64,000 bases of DNA from Corydoras sp. C115. Lineage: Eukaryota; Chordata; Actinopteri; Siluriformes; Callichthyidae. Of this stretch, positions 28,052-40,200 are shown piece after piece. The DNA lies in the NCBI GenBank assembly GCA_019802505.1, contig JAFMOC010000094.1, positions 968,501 through 1,032,500 on the forward strand, in the 5' to 3' direction. The translations under genes and the position numbers were made by a program. The notes beneath the pieces were generated by a model. It ran no database searches. It was not told where the DNA came from and saw only the letters and a list, made by a program, of their open reading frames with translations. Numbering within the stretch: the stretch's first letter is position 1; each line of letters begins with the position of its first letter.

Positions 28052-28243
28052 TACATTTACATTTGGTCATTTTAGCAGACACTTTTATCCAAAGGGACTT
28101 ACAATTATCCCAACTTGGTTCAGGTAAAAACACAGGGCTGATGGAGCAACCCTGGAGCAATGAGAGTTAAAGGCCTTGCCCACTTCACTGGACCTAAGAT
28201 TTTAACCCACAACCTTCTGATTGATAGCCCAAAACCTAAAAAA
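28052..28243 (-). mobile_element. SINE family B copy, diverged
   Basis: A diverged copy starting ACATTTACATTTGGTCATTT. The body carries an extra AATTATCCCAACTTGGTTCA stretch, also traced in the copy at 35330, which suggests a subfamily. The head ends in an A-rich run. Confidence 0.85.
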
Positions 28244-28689
28244 AAAAAAAAGCCAATGTATCAATGTTAAAAATACAAAGTTAACATGTATATCATAAAG
28301 TTATCACGATATTTGGGATGTATGAGATCTATTTTTCCACCATATAGAAATCAATTTATAAATTTCTTAGTTGTTTATTATCTTAGAATAGTTTCCTTAG
28401 TTCTTAATTAGTTAATAATTAGTTAATAATTAGTAAATGCCATGTCTACTGTGTAATAGTCACAATAAACCCCAAGGCTGGGTATAGAGGCAAATTTAAA
28501 AAGAAAACTTTATTCAAGGGGATTCCTGATGAAAAATTTTTTAAAAAGTTTTCCTTTAACCCTTCTGTGCATAATGTGACTAAAGCCTTAAAATCTGGGT
28601 TTGACATGTATTGTTTGAGGCCCTGTTTTGTCCTGCACTTAACCCAATACTTTTACTAACTTCCAAATTGGTATCCTATCCTTAAGGTC

Positions 28690-29300
28690 TTGTAAAGTTT
28701 TTTATGTGGGAAATTTTGCCAATACTTTCAGAGGACCATTTAACAGGTCAGACACTGATGTTGAACCAGAGGGCCTGGGTCACACTCCCTATCCCATTTG
28801 GTAATTTTTTTTTACATTTGGTCATTTGGCAGACGCTTTTATCCAAAGTGACTTACAAGGTGAACACAGGGTTCATCACAACATCCCTGGAGCAATGAGT
28901 GTTAAGGGTCTTGCTCAAGGACCCACATTGGTAACTTAGTGGACCTGGGATTTGAACCCCCAACCTTCAGATTGATAGCCCAACGCCCTAACCACTGCGC
29001 TACCACGCCCTCACACTCCCCATCCCAAACATTATGAAAGTGAAAGTATTGAGGTCAAAGCTCTGTGCAGGCCAACCAAATTCTTCCACACCAAACCTAA
29101 AAAATCTTTATGAACCTTGGTTTGTACAGTGTGCACAGTCATTCTAGGACATAAATGGGTCTTCCTAGAACTCCACAAAGTTGAAAGCGTGCGTTGTCCA
29201 AAATGGTTGGCTATGTGCTTGAATTTATAAACCTGTGGCAATGAGACTAAATAAATCACCTGTATGCAATGATTAAGAGGTGTGTCCCAGTACATATCAC
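28690..29300 (-). mobile_element. Tc1/mariner-like remnant, internally deleted, split by a SINE
   Basis: CAGACACTGATGTTGAACCA, AAGCTCTGTGCAGGCCAACC, TTCTTCCACACCAAACCT and CACCTGTATGCAATGATTAA with AGGTGTGTCCCAGTAC are phrases of a common teleost Tc1-like transposon (antisense to its transposase), recognised from memory. Most of the transposase region is missing, and the SINE at 28796-29011 interrupts it. Confidence 0.6.
28796..29011 (-). mobile_element. SINE family B copy nested in a Tc1-like remnant
   Basis: A full copy with a near-perfect 17-bp duplication (TCACACTCCCTATCCCA and, with one change, TCACACTCCCCATCCCA). It interrupts a Tc1-like element remnant. Confidence 0.9.
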
Positions 29301-29798
29301 CATCAACAGATCATCACCGGTCTTAATCTATTAAATAAAACTAAAAATGTAAAAAATGTTCTTCATAAATGAATAGTCTTCATGTGTAATCAGACCAATG
29401 CCAAAAATCTAATGCCTACTCATATGTTAACATGCATGTCCAAACCCCAGTACATCACAGTGCTGGCTTGCACTGACATGCAGTCTCACATTAAGCCACT
29501 CTCAGATAAACACACTGCCCTATAATCCCTGCCATGTACAGGAGGTTCCCTTTGTTTCCCTGTATCACTCGCTCTCAGTATAGCTCTCGCTGCAGTCGAT
29601 CTGCAGTGCTGAACTGCAAAGCTTTTAAGACATAAGTCACTGGCACAGAAAACAAAGCTCCATGGGATGCAGGGATGGTCAAAAAGGCTCATGAATACAC
29701 ACAAATAAACACATCCATGCACAAATGCCAAAAGCCCAGGCTGGAATCTCCAGCTTTGTGCAGAAAATATTATAAAGAATAAGATTTTGGAGCCTTAC

Positions 29799-29910
29799 CT
29801 GTATTTTTGTTTGTACTCCTGAATACTGAATGTATTAAACAGGATCTGTCGTTCTTCTTAGCGATTCTTTCACTACAAGGCTGCTGCTGCTGCTTCCCTC
29901 CCTTCACCCT
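29799..29910 (-). other. mpp3: candidate mpp3 5' untranslated exon
   Basis: On the minus strand an ATG-free sequence with a (CAG)4-like run ends in AATACAG|GTAAGG, a near-perfect 5' splice site at 29799/29798. It is the best donor I noticed between the mpp3 start exon and the mucin stop, and the mpp3 start exon has its own 3' splice site at about 23160, so at least one upstream exon must exist. The exon's 5' limit is unknown; the G-rich and GA-repeat stretch beyond 29910 would be the promoter. Confidence 0.45.
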
Positions 29911-29924
29911 CCCGCACTCTCACT

Positions 29925-30084
29925 CACCCCCCACAACCCCCACCCTCCCCATCACGCTTTTCCCTCTACTCCCATTGATTCATACCACTCCTCTCATGCT
30001 GTCTGGTCATTTCACTAGCAGGTGGCTGTACTAACAGATGGAGTGGTGGGTTTGTCATTAGTCAACAGTCATACCTCTCAGTCA

Positions 30085-30118
<34 letters not shown>

Positions 30119-30131
30119 GTCTCTCTCTCTC
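29925..30131 (-). promoter_or_regulatory. G-rich and (GA)n candidate promoter region
   Basis: On the minus strand the sequence has G-runs of four, three, five and six bases separated by short loops at 29927-29950, a potential G-quadruplex, and a (GA)n tract at 30089-30131. It lies directly upstream of the candidate mpp3 first exon. Promoter activity is inferred. Confidence 0.35.
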
Positions 30132-30139
30132 ACTCGCTC

Positions 30140-30956
30140 ACATGCACACACACACCTCGATTTATTTCAGATAATTGCATCTGCTTTAGACCAGGAAGTC
30201 CATGCATCGAATGTGGAAATGACGGGACCACTCCCCTCTACTCTTTTACCATCCCCCTCTCCTGTACACAGCTCAGCTGTGACATGTAATATCAGCCACT
30301 GGTAGACCTTAAACAGGCTTTTTGCCACTTTTTGCAGTCAACACCATAGTTCAGACTAGTATTTTGATACATGTTTTGGTACTGGGCCATAAAATTAACA
30401 GCTATTTGTTGCCAAACTTAAAAAAAGTAGATTTCAGAGGCTGGTTTTAGTACATTTAAACATCTTGGATGCTTAGATTTAAGGTCACCTGGGCTCTGAG
30501 CCAATCACCTGATTTACAGGCCTTTTGAGTCCGACCAAATTACAAAGCCTGTTGAGCGACTACCACTTAAGACAAAATTAAGTCGTACCCCGTATAAGCT
30601 GTCAACATGCCTTCTTGGAATCACTGTATTCAGACACACAGCATTAATTAGGTAAAATTTGTGTTAAAATCATTGTGTGGATTTTTTTTTTTTTTGTTTT
30701 ATTGTGTGATTTTTCTGAGGTTCCTTTAAAGTGGAACTCCTGCTTGTGTGAGAAATCTTCTCTAATTAGTGAAGAGGTCATTCAGGGTTGTTAAGGTTAT
30801 TAGGGGCTTCAGTCAAATTAATTCAGAAGCAACATCTGTCAGCCCAGATTTTTCCCTCTTTAGTGTGTGGTTAAGAGATTTACAGCAGTTCTTCTGCCTT
30901 TCAAAACATGCAAGTGAAAAAAATATACAAAAAAAAAAAATCATTTATTCCTTATT

Positions 30957-31050
<94 letters not shown>

Positions 31051-33850
31051 TTGCTTGAATAATGAATATGGGGTGTGTCAATAACAACATCTGACTCAAT
31101 TACCTAAATAGATTTATTTGGTGCATCATTTTAGAAAAAAAATAATTTACAAAAGATATTGCATAACACCTTTGTAGACTCATACATGAATCCAGTGTGA
31201 AAATATAATAATAATGATTACTAAATTTAAAATTTTCAATAATAATTTATTGGCACAGCCAGTGCAGTAACTGAAAGCATCACCTAGGACATAAAGTCCT
31301 TGTTTATTAAGGACCACTGTGAGGCACACAGAAAGGAGGAAAAATAAGAAACAAAGGGGAAAAAATACATTATACAGAGCTTCTGAGTGTCCCTTTCCAG
31401 AAAATAACCCAAGCTCTTATAAAAAGTGCCAGCTCCTTTAAAGCTATCACATAAGGTAGGACACCATATACCAACTCTCCACTTTTCAAGTAAAATCATG
31501 CAAGTACAGTTCCATCAACAATCAAAAGGAAAATGTGGGATCCCGTTAATTTTAAGTATGACCTTATGATGCTATGCAGATATGTCTGGCATTGGTTTAA
31601 TACAAAAAAAAATGCAGTACTGTTAAATTACTTTCCCTCCACAGTTGTGGTAACCAGAATCTTAGAGTGGAAAATACATAAAATCCTGATGTAAATAAGC
31701 AATAGCAGCAGAAGACTGTAGCATTAACAGCTATTTATTAAGTGCACATGTGTTACTAATAAAGTGGGTAGTGAGTATATAATCTAGGGCACAATCAAAT
31801 AATATAGTGCCTTATTTGTATCACCATAATTATGTGCAAAAGACATGCAAACAAGGGAGATGATGAAAATAAGAAGAAAACATACAAAATTTAACAAATC
31901 CTAGCTAATAATTAATTTGGAACAATGATACTTTAGGGAACCATGACATGTAATGTAGGTACATCCTAAGGAAATCCACATATATGTTAAAGCCACATGT
32001 GTCAAGTCATTTACTCCCTTAAGTATTACAGTCCTAACAAACACACACATAATGACATAAATAAAATGAACTATACACTATGTATAAAAATAGAGATATT
32101 ATTTATCCCATGGTGCACACTATGGCAATGCAAAGCCCCCAAAATCATCAACTCGATCTTTGGTGCGCGCAACGTTAGTATAATGCAACATTATCAAAGT
32201 AAGACATGATTACCAGGCAAGGGTTATGAGTTCGGCTAAGTGTCCATCATCTCTCACTGTCCCTCACCTGGGTGCAGTATCCAGAATTAAAAGACATACA
32301 TACTCCAGTGCAAGACATACTCTGTACAAAACTACTGCTGTGCTCTTCAAAATGAATTTAATCTGCAGGGTATTCATTTTGAAGTAACTAAGGGGTATAT
32401 TTGTTGGTTCTTTAAATCCTACCACTGTCTTTCAAAAATATTAAGTATTAAAACTGAGAAAAGTACAAAGGAGAGTACAAAATTCCATGTTTTGTAAATA
32501 ACAAAATTATTTTTGCTGCAACACATTAAAAAAAAAGTTAGAACAGTTGAAAAAAAAAAAGAAAGAGTCTTACATTGTAAATTCAACAATATTAAGACAT
32601 TAATTTCTTAGTATATATTTGCTAACAATTTAGGTCTTTTTATTCACCCCACACAATTTTTGTGTTTAATTTTTGGATCTTTACGTGGCATCGTATGGTA
32701 AACTGCTGTGCTACTGTATTAGACATAATCACATAAGCATGGGAGTACGAATACACTGTGCTCACATCTGAATAAATGCAACCAAAAAGTTAATGAGATT
32801 ATGTGCTGTGAGTTAAATTAGTCTTAGTATGTTTTTTTAGTTTTGGTATGATTTTAGAAAACAAACATATAGATCATGGTGCATATAGATCACAAAAACT
32901 ATTAAAAGATAAACGTTTGTGGTAAATATAACTGTGTAACCAAATATTCTTTGGATGTGTTGCTTGCATTAAAGTTAAAAAGTACAATAGGATATGCTAG
33001 CAAGCTATGCAAATTATCCTAAGGGTCAAAAAAGTAGAAATAAAATATGTTTCAACTTCAACTTAACCTAGCCTACTTAAGCGCTTCATTCTTGTATACA
33101 CTTGATCTACCACTCATGTTATAGCAGTAAAGGGAGTCAATTGTTGTATTACCCAACTATTTGAAAGGTGAAATGAAATGTCTTAAATTTTGAATTTGAG
33201 GCAGTTATTGGTTTGGGGTGGGGCTGGGGGGGCTGGCTGGAGAGGCTGGTTTAAGCATTTCTACAGCTGTGACTTCTTATTAAGCATTGTGTGATTAAAA
33301 AAAACATTCACTGTGTGGAGAAAATATTTGTTTATGAGCAAAATTATAGGAGAATAAATCCAAGTGTTTAAAGATAACAAAACGGAACAAAGAGGAACAC
33401 TGTATACAATGGTGGTGGCATCTTATTTGTGGCACAATCAGTCAACCTGTGATGCTGTTCAAAGAACTAGCTAGTCATGTGTTCCTAATAAAGCGCTCAG
33501 TAAAATTATGTATTGAATGAATAATGATTGAAACAAATAGTTTGTTACATTGCTGAAGTGTAAACATGTAAATATGTGATTTTCCAATGTGTTAATCCAA
33601 TTATTTTCATGTCTGTCTTGTCCTGTCTTGTCAAAAATAGCAACTAAAGTTTGAAATTAATGGCATTGTGCATTTAACATGAACTTATATACTGCCCTTA
33701 GAATTTTACTGTGAATACATCTGAGCCTCATTATTTTGTAAAAACATTAAATCTGTTAAGATATTTTCTGTACAAATGTATTAAAACATATTAAAGTGAG
33801 TTAGAATATTCATTTGCATTAAACTGACCCATTATTTAAGGGGTTACAAG
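30140..33850. other. intergenic / mucin 3' flank
   Basis: No coding exon is visible. It contains the (TA)n array at 30959-31048, an AATAAA on the minus strand at 32638-32643 that could end a longer mucin transcript, and a G-rich plus-strand stretch at 33215-33232. Confidence 0.55.
30959..31048. repeat. (TA)n microsatellite
   Basis: About 44 uninterrupted TA units in the region between the genes. Confidence 0.98.
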
Positions 33851-33852
33851 AG

Positions 33853-33900
<48 letters not shown>

Positions 33901-33901
33901 T
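33853..33901. repeat. (TTA)n microsatellite next to the mucin stop
   Basis: About 15 TTA units begin 20 nt past the mucin stop codon. On the minus strand the run ends in AATAAA (33853-33858), a possible polyadenylation signal made from the repeat edge. Confidence 0.95.
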
Positions 33902-33920
33902 AGATAAGCCTCTTCTTCTT

Positions 33921-34058
33921 TCATTGTGATGTGGGCTGCTCATCTGATGCACTGAAGTAGGGGTTTTCATGGCCGTCAACCAAATAAGAGTAGTGCGAGG
34001 GGTTTTTGCCTGAAAATGTTTTCATGTCGTCCATGTACATGAGGTCGTAGGAGCCGGT
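33921..34058 (-). CDS. muc13: mucin last exon: distal tail and stop
   Basis: The exon has 45 codons plus TGA: TGSYDLMYMDDMKTFSGKNP, then SHYSYLVDGHENPYFSASDE and QPTSQ. Tyrosines in YDLM (YxxM/YxxPhi type) and YSYL contexts could serve signalling or sorting. The acceptor follows a T12 tract. An AATAAA lies 63-68 nt past the stop, at 33853-33858. Confidence 0.88.
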   Translation of the reverse strand, partial: TGSYDLMYMDDMKTFSGKNPSHYSYLVDGHENPYFSASDEQPTSQ

Positions 34059-34180
34059 CTGTAAAAAAAAAAAATAAATAGGAAAAATATATTTACATAC
34101 ACATATCATAAGCAAATTCTCTGTGGCCTTATTAAATTGGCACCTCTAAATTGCCCCTTTGTAAATATCCCCTGCATAGT

Positions 34181-34260
<80 letters not shown>

Positions 34261-37200
34261 CTGTGAGTGAATTTGTGCCCAGTGATGTATCTGCCAACAC
34301 CTGAAACATGCCCCACTCCATGCTCTAGTAGAGGATTGAGTGGAAAATAATAAGATAAAACAAAGTTTTGGAGATTTCTGTTTTTACTTAGCTTACGCTT
34401 AAAACAGAAACAATCCTAAGCAAGCAACTCTTACTTGCTTAAAAATTAAGAATTAAGATAGTTTAGACATTTTTACTTAAAAAGAGACAAATACACTGCA
34501 TGCATTATATTTGGTTAAAGTCTGACAGATACATAGAAACACCATATCTAGCATTTTTACACCGTGATATGTTTGGAGGTCAGAAAGTGTTCCATCACCG
34601 ATGATGCCGAAAGACCCACCTAAGAACCCAAAGAACATCAATACAGTTGATTTAGTTTATTAAAAGTTTCATGTTATACAGAGAAGATGGAAACTGTGAT
34701 GTTTTGAAATGGAAGTCATGAATGTTGGACTTTTCCAGTGCGTTGAAGCCAAAACATAACCGTGACGGGAGTAATTCCCTCTTACACATGCACTACAAGC
34801 CTGAACATTTCCAGTCAATCTGTAGAAGAGATGTGTGTAAATGCGAACATGAAAGTTCAGAACGGAAAGTATCCGAGCTGTTGTTATTTTCAGTGAGTCA
34901 ATGTGTGAAATGGACAGCTAAAAACATAATGCTTATGCAAGTGGGTGTGTAGATGAGGTTTCATTCATAGCTGAAGTGAAATGGGAACATCTATTGACAA
35001 ATACGTCAGTGAGAGCGTACAGTGAGCAATACAGGACCCCAGTGCTAAACTCATATCACGTAGCTACTTACAAAAGAAATTAATCTTTTGTAACATATTA
35101 TTAAATTTATTAAATGTTAAATATATTGCGTTTTTAAAAAATAGTTTTAATCTGAGGTGTAAATTGTGTCGTAAACACTGCAGCCTTTTTAAGCTTAGCC
35201 TACTTAGCATTATAATTACCTAAATCAGCTGACATTTAATGCTGTAATTTGCAAATCAGAAACATGTTTTAAACATCTTCAAGGCCTTCTATTTAATTGT
35301 GTGTTACCATTTTTCTCATATTCCAGAGAGAACGGGCAGCTCAGGTTAGGGTGTTGGGCTATCAATCTGGTTTGGAGTTTATATCCCAAGTTTACTGGAG
35401 TTCACACATTAGCACATTAGCAAAGCCCTTAACCATCATTGCTCCAGAGGTGCTGTATTATAGCTGACCCTGAATTTTGACCCAAATTAAGTTGGGAAAT
35501 TTGTAAGTCGCTTTGAATAAAATTGTCTGCAAAATGACCTTTTAAAATGAAATAAATAATCTATTTCATTTATGCAAGTAGGACCCAGTTTTGGTTGGTA
35601 AAACACAGTGAAACCACAACAGGAACTAAATGCAGTACTACTGCAGCAGTGACTGTTGATCAATCTTGCTTTTATGCTGAGATACAAGTGCGTTGTCTCA
35701 GACACACTGATCTAATCTCATCTGTCCCAAAGACTTGGATTAAAGTCTTGCTTAATGACAGAGATTCAGTTCATGCAGGAATGATATGTTTTAACATTAA
35801 CTAATAGCTTTACAATCCCAGATGCAGAACTTTAGATTGAGACCGTGATGCTACTGCCAACAGGTTTCAGAGTTCTGTTGCTGCAGTGTTTTCATCATAA
35901 TAAAATTAATTATTCTAATGTATGCCATTATTTAATAGTTTTGAGATTTTTTATTATAAAATTCATTCATTCATTCATTATCTCCCGCTTTAACCTCTAT
36001 TAGGGTCGCGGTGTGGTTCCCCATGCCCATCTAGGGGAGAACGTTTCGGGCGCTGGGCAGATAGACCCAGGACAGGGCGCCAATCACACAGGCTGGGCAC
36101 ACACTCACTCACACAGACACGCTCTACATGGGACAATTTGGAGAATTCAATTGACTTGATCCATGTTTTTGAACTGTGGGAGGAAACCGGAGAACCCAGA
36201 GGAAACCCACGCGGACACGGGGAGAACATGGAAACTCCATCCAGATGGGGATTCAAACAGGGAATCCCTAGCGCTGAGAGGCGAACGTGCTAACCACTAA
36301 GCCACCGTGCCGCCCTTATTATAAAATTATCAATCAAAAATTATTAAAAAAAAATTCTGAGCTTACAAAACACCATAAACACCATTGGACCCAAGTGTCA
36401 ACTCACCACAAAGTGTAAATTATCTAAAAAATTTAAAGTAAATATCACAAAACATGACTCCATTTGAACACACCAAATTCCCAATTTTCAAAAGCCCTAC
36501 TTCCTTTGGACAGTCACATAATAATGCCACATTTTTAGATACCACAAAAAATATATATAATCATTATTGATGAATGCAAATCATGAGCAAAAAGCAAACC
36601 ACCACCATGGTTTTTACATGCAAACCCACCACCATTCAGTTCTGTAGGATAAGAGGAGAGGTGCGCAGTTTAGACTGTATCATATCTTACCTTTCCTCTC
36701 ATCTTCTAAAGTGATGTGGTGGGCATTCAAGACAAAGCAGGAAAAAGGAGAAAACAATAATACAAACAGATAGATGTTTTGTTTTTCTTTTAAGAAAGAG
36801 TAAAGGTGGAATTCTGCATTTAAAAAAAATGTCCTGATAATATCAAATTGCTCAAAAGCATATTTAGTAGTTTCAGTAGTTTTAGCATTTAAATGTTAGT
36901 TAAACAAAACTGCAAAAACAAACACTGAAACAGATTTGAGGGAATTATATAGCAGGTGTTCTAAATATGAAGCCTGCCATTGACAGCATATGTGGCTTGA
37001 AAGTTAATACAATGTTTGAGAACCACTGCTATGTAATGCCCTTTATTGCGTCACAGAAGGTGCAAACAAAACAGTGCTTTGTGCAACAGATCTCATTCTC
37101 ATGTGCATTGGTGGAGTAATCTTTCTCCCATGCAATAGGTGGCAGTTGTGCTGTAATTGTTAGCAATAACATCAAGTGTCAAGAGGGCATGTCATCATGC

Positions 37201-40200
37201 TCATTCACAGTGGATAAAAAAATCTATATATTTTTTTATCATTTTACAAACATGCAATATTCATGCAAAGCAAAAATAAACAAAAATTGAACCTGTCCAT
37301 CTGAGTCACTTCTGAGCCATCTAAGTCAGAATCGCTGAGATAAACATATTTCCAGTAATTTCATTATTTCCAGCAATAAATATCAGCTTTACCTGCATGA
37401 GCTCATGTATTTGTGTGTCACACGATAAGACAACTGCATAAGCAATTAGGTTTTTGTTTGTTCTTTTTAAGTACCCTATATGACTTTACACACTCACAGC
37501 AGAATTAAAGATGAATAAATTACTGTAAGCAACTGCAGAGTTAAAGGCTTCTTGTTTTTCTTAATAGCTTGACTATGATATACGTTTCCAATCCCTCTAT
37601 ATTTTACTTAAATGCTAAATCCTGTATGCAGAATATTAGTTAGCCCAATTGAATATAAACATACAACACACTGTCAACTGAGTGTCAAAGTGAACTGTGG
37701 AAATCAAGTCAGCATATCATTCCAATTCACACAAACTTACCAGTCCATTGCTGTACTTCTTTTTTACTGGCAGGGTCAACTCGGCATCAGGATTGGGGAC
37801 AGGACTAGGGTTGAGAGTTGCACGTGGAATGGAGACAGCACCTTGTCTGGACCATTGGAAGTCGTCTGAAGGATAAGGACTACCGGGGTAGGCTGTGTTG
37901 TTAATCTTTTTCCTGTTCAAACATGAAACGTCAGTACATTTTATTCATTCATTATCTTCCGCTTTATCCTTTATTAGGGTCGCGGGGGGGTTCCCCATGC
38001 CCATCCAGGAGAGAACGTCTCGGGCACTGGGCAGATACACCCAGGAAAGGGCGCCAATCTATCGCTGGGCACACACTCACACACACAGACACGCACACAA
38101 ACACACTCTATATGGGGCAATTTGGAGAACTCAATTGACTTGATCCATGTTTTTGGACTGTGGGAGAAAAACGGAGAACCCGGAGGAAACCCACACGGAC
38201 ACGGGGAGAACATGGAAACTCCACCCAGATGGGGATTCGAACCGGGAATCCCTAGTGCTGAGAGGCGAACGTGCTAACCACTTAGCCACCATGCCGCCCG
38301 TCAGTACAATTGTTTTAATATTTTAATAAGTTTAATAATCTTTTCAGTGGAGCTTTGTGCAAATTGGAACAATAATCACCAGTCGAGATAGACAACAGAT
38401 ATCAAAGCACTAAATATACATGTTGGTAAAATAAATAAATAAATTAATTAATTAATTAATTAATTAATTAAAAAAAATTATTTTATTCATTTATTTAACT
38501 TAAATACAGTAACATGATTCGCTTTGGCATCAGGCATTACTTTCACATCTTAGAGCACTTTGAAGTGGTCAATTCACATAAAGTATGTTATGAATGAGTA
38601 CTTGGAGAAAAGGAACGGGGACCTGGGACAATACATACTAAAATCTACAATGGCAATAACCATAAGGGTCAGAATCAAAGCCACCATGAATACCAGCTGT
38701 AACCAATGCACCACATTTATGTGTTTAATGTATTGTTTTCCTAACAGTCACATTACTTAATGTCATACTTATTTCATACTTAAAAAATTCACGTGACATA
38801 ATTGTCTGACCTTGAACAGTCTGTTTTATTTATGGATGCTTTATTGCAATTCGGTTTATAGATAAAGAATTAGCTTTTTAAGAATAAATATGATGTTAAG
38901 TATAAATATGTTAGTACTTAGTTTTTTTCCCACTAAGTAAAATTTGACAAATTGTTAGTCAGACCCTTTATTGAAAATGCATTTAAATCTGCATTTAATG
39001 TATTTATTCATTCATTCATTATCTCCCACTTTATCCTCTATTAGGGTCGCGGTGGGGTTCCCCATGCCCATCCAGGGGAGAACGTCTCGGGCGTTGGGCA
39101 GATAGACCCAGGACAGGGCGCCAATCCATTGCTGGGCACACACACACTCACTCACACAGACACACTCTATATGGGGCAATTTGGAGAATTCAATTGACTT
39201 GATCCATGTTTTTTTGGACTGTGGGAGGAAACCCGAGAACCCGGAGGAAACCCACGCAGACACGGGGAGAACATGGAAACTCCACCCAGGTGGGGATTCG
39301 AACCGGGAATCTCTAGCGCTGAGAGGCGAACGTGCTAACCACTAAGCCACCGTGCCGCCTGATTTAATGTATTTAATGTATAATAATTTGAAAATCAACA
39401 TTTTATCCAAAAACAGCTTTTATGGTGCTTTTATGTGCTCACCTGTAACAGAGGCAGAAAATAAGCAGAGCCAATAAAGCGATGAGCAGAAGTGCTCCTA
39501 ATACCACAGCGACCACCACTAGTGCCAACAACGAAGCTACAATAAGAAAAAAAGAAATATATTTTTACTATTGTGAAAAAATGGGAATTAATTTGTATAT
39601 AATGGATTCAGTGATTTTTATATTGATTCATGTTGTTACTTACAGTCTCTGCAGTTAAAGCCAGAGTAACCAAACGGACACCTGAAAAAGATTTATTCTT
39701 TAAATATTTATTTTAGGATAATTGTGTGTAATTGTGATAGTGGTACTTATATATCACTAAAATATACTAAGGATAATAAAATCATTTAAACTGGACTCAA
39801 CTAGATACATAAAGCAGAGAAAGGTGTACTGTTTATGATGCTGCTTCAGTTCTTACATCATAATCAGTTCTATGACAATTGCATGACTTCTCTAGTCAAC
39901 AGAGATCGTAAATAGAAAGATTTAGGATCAAAAGTGGTCACTACATATTTTGGCCATTGGAGACTGATGTCTACTCGTTCACAAACAGCCATTTAGCCTG
40001 ATGCAAATTTAGCCTTTATTCCACTAGCATTAGATACAACCATATGAGGCACTTGCAGATATGATATAAAATTGACTTTTTGATATATGACTTAAATTAT
40101 GGCATCGACCTGTTGTGAAGTTAAGGAAACATGTTATGATCTCGACTGGAGTCTGCTGGCTCACAAACAGAAATTTAAACTGATGTTTGAAAATTGTTAG

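Noticed and set aside
34106..34321. Histidine/threonine repeat frame
   Set aside because: It is a translation of the (GT)n microsatellite in a mucin intron.
35990..36256. Several similar 70-110 residue frames containing KTWIKSIEFSK
   Set aside because: They are translations of SINE family A copies (also at 8769, 27158, 37974, 39012 and 41157).
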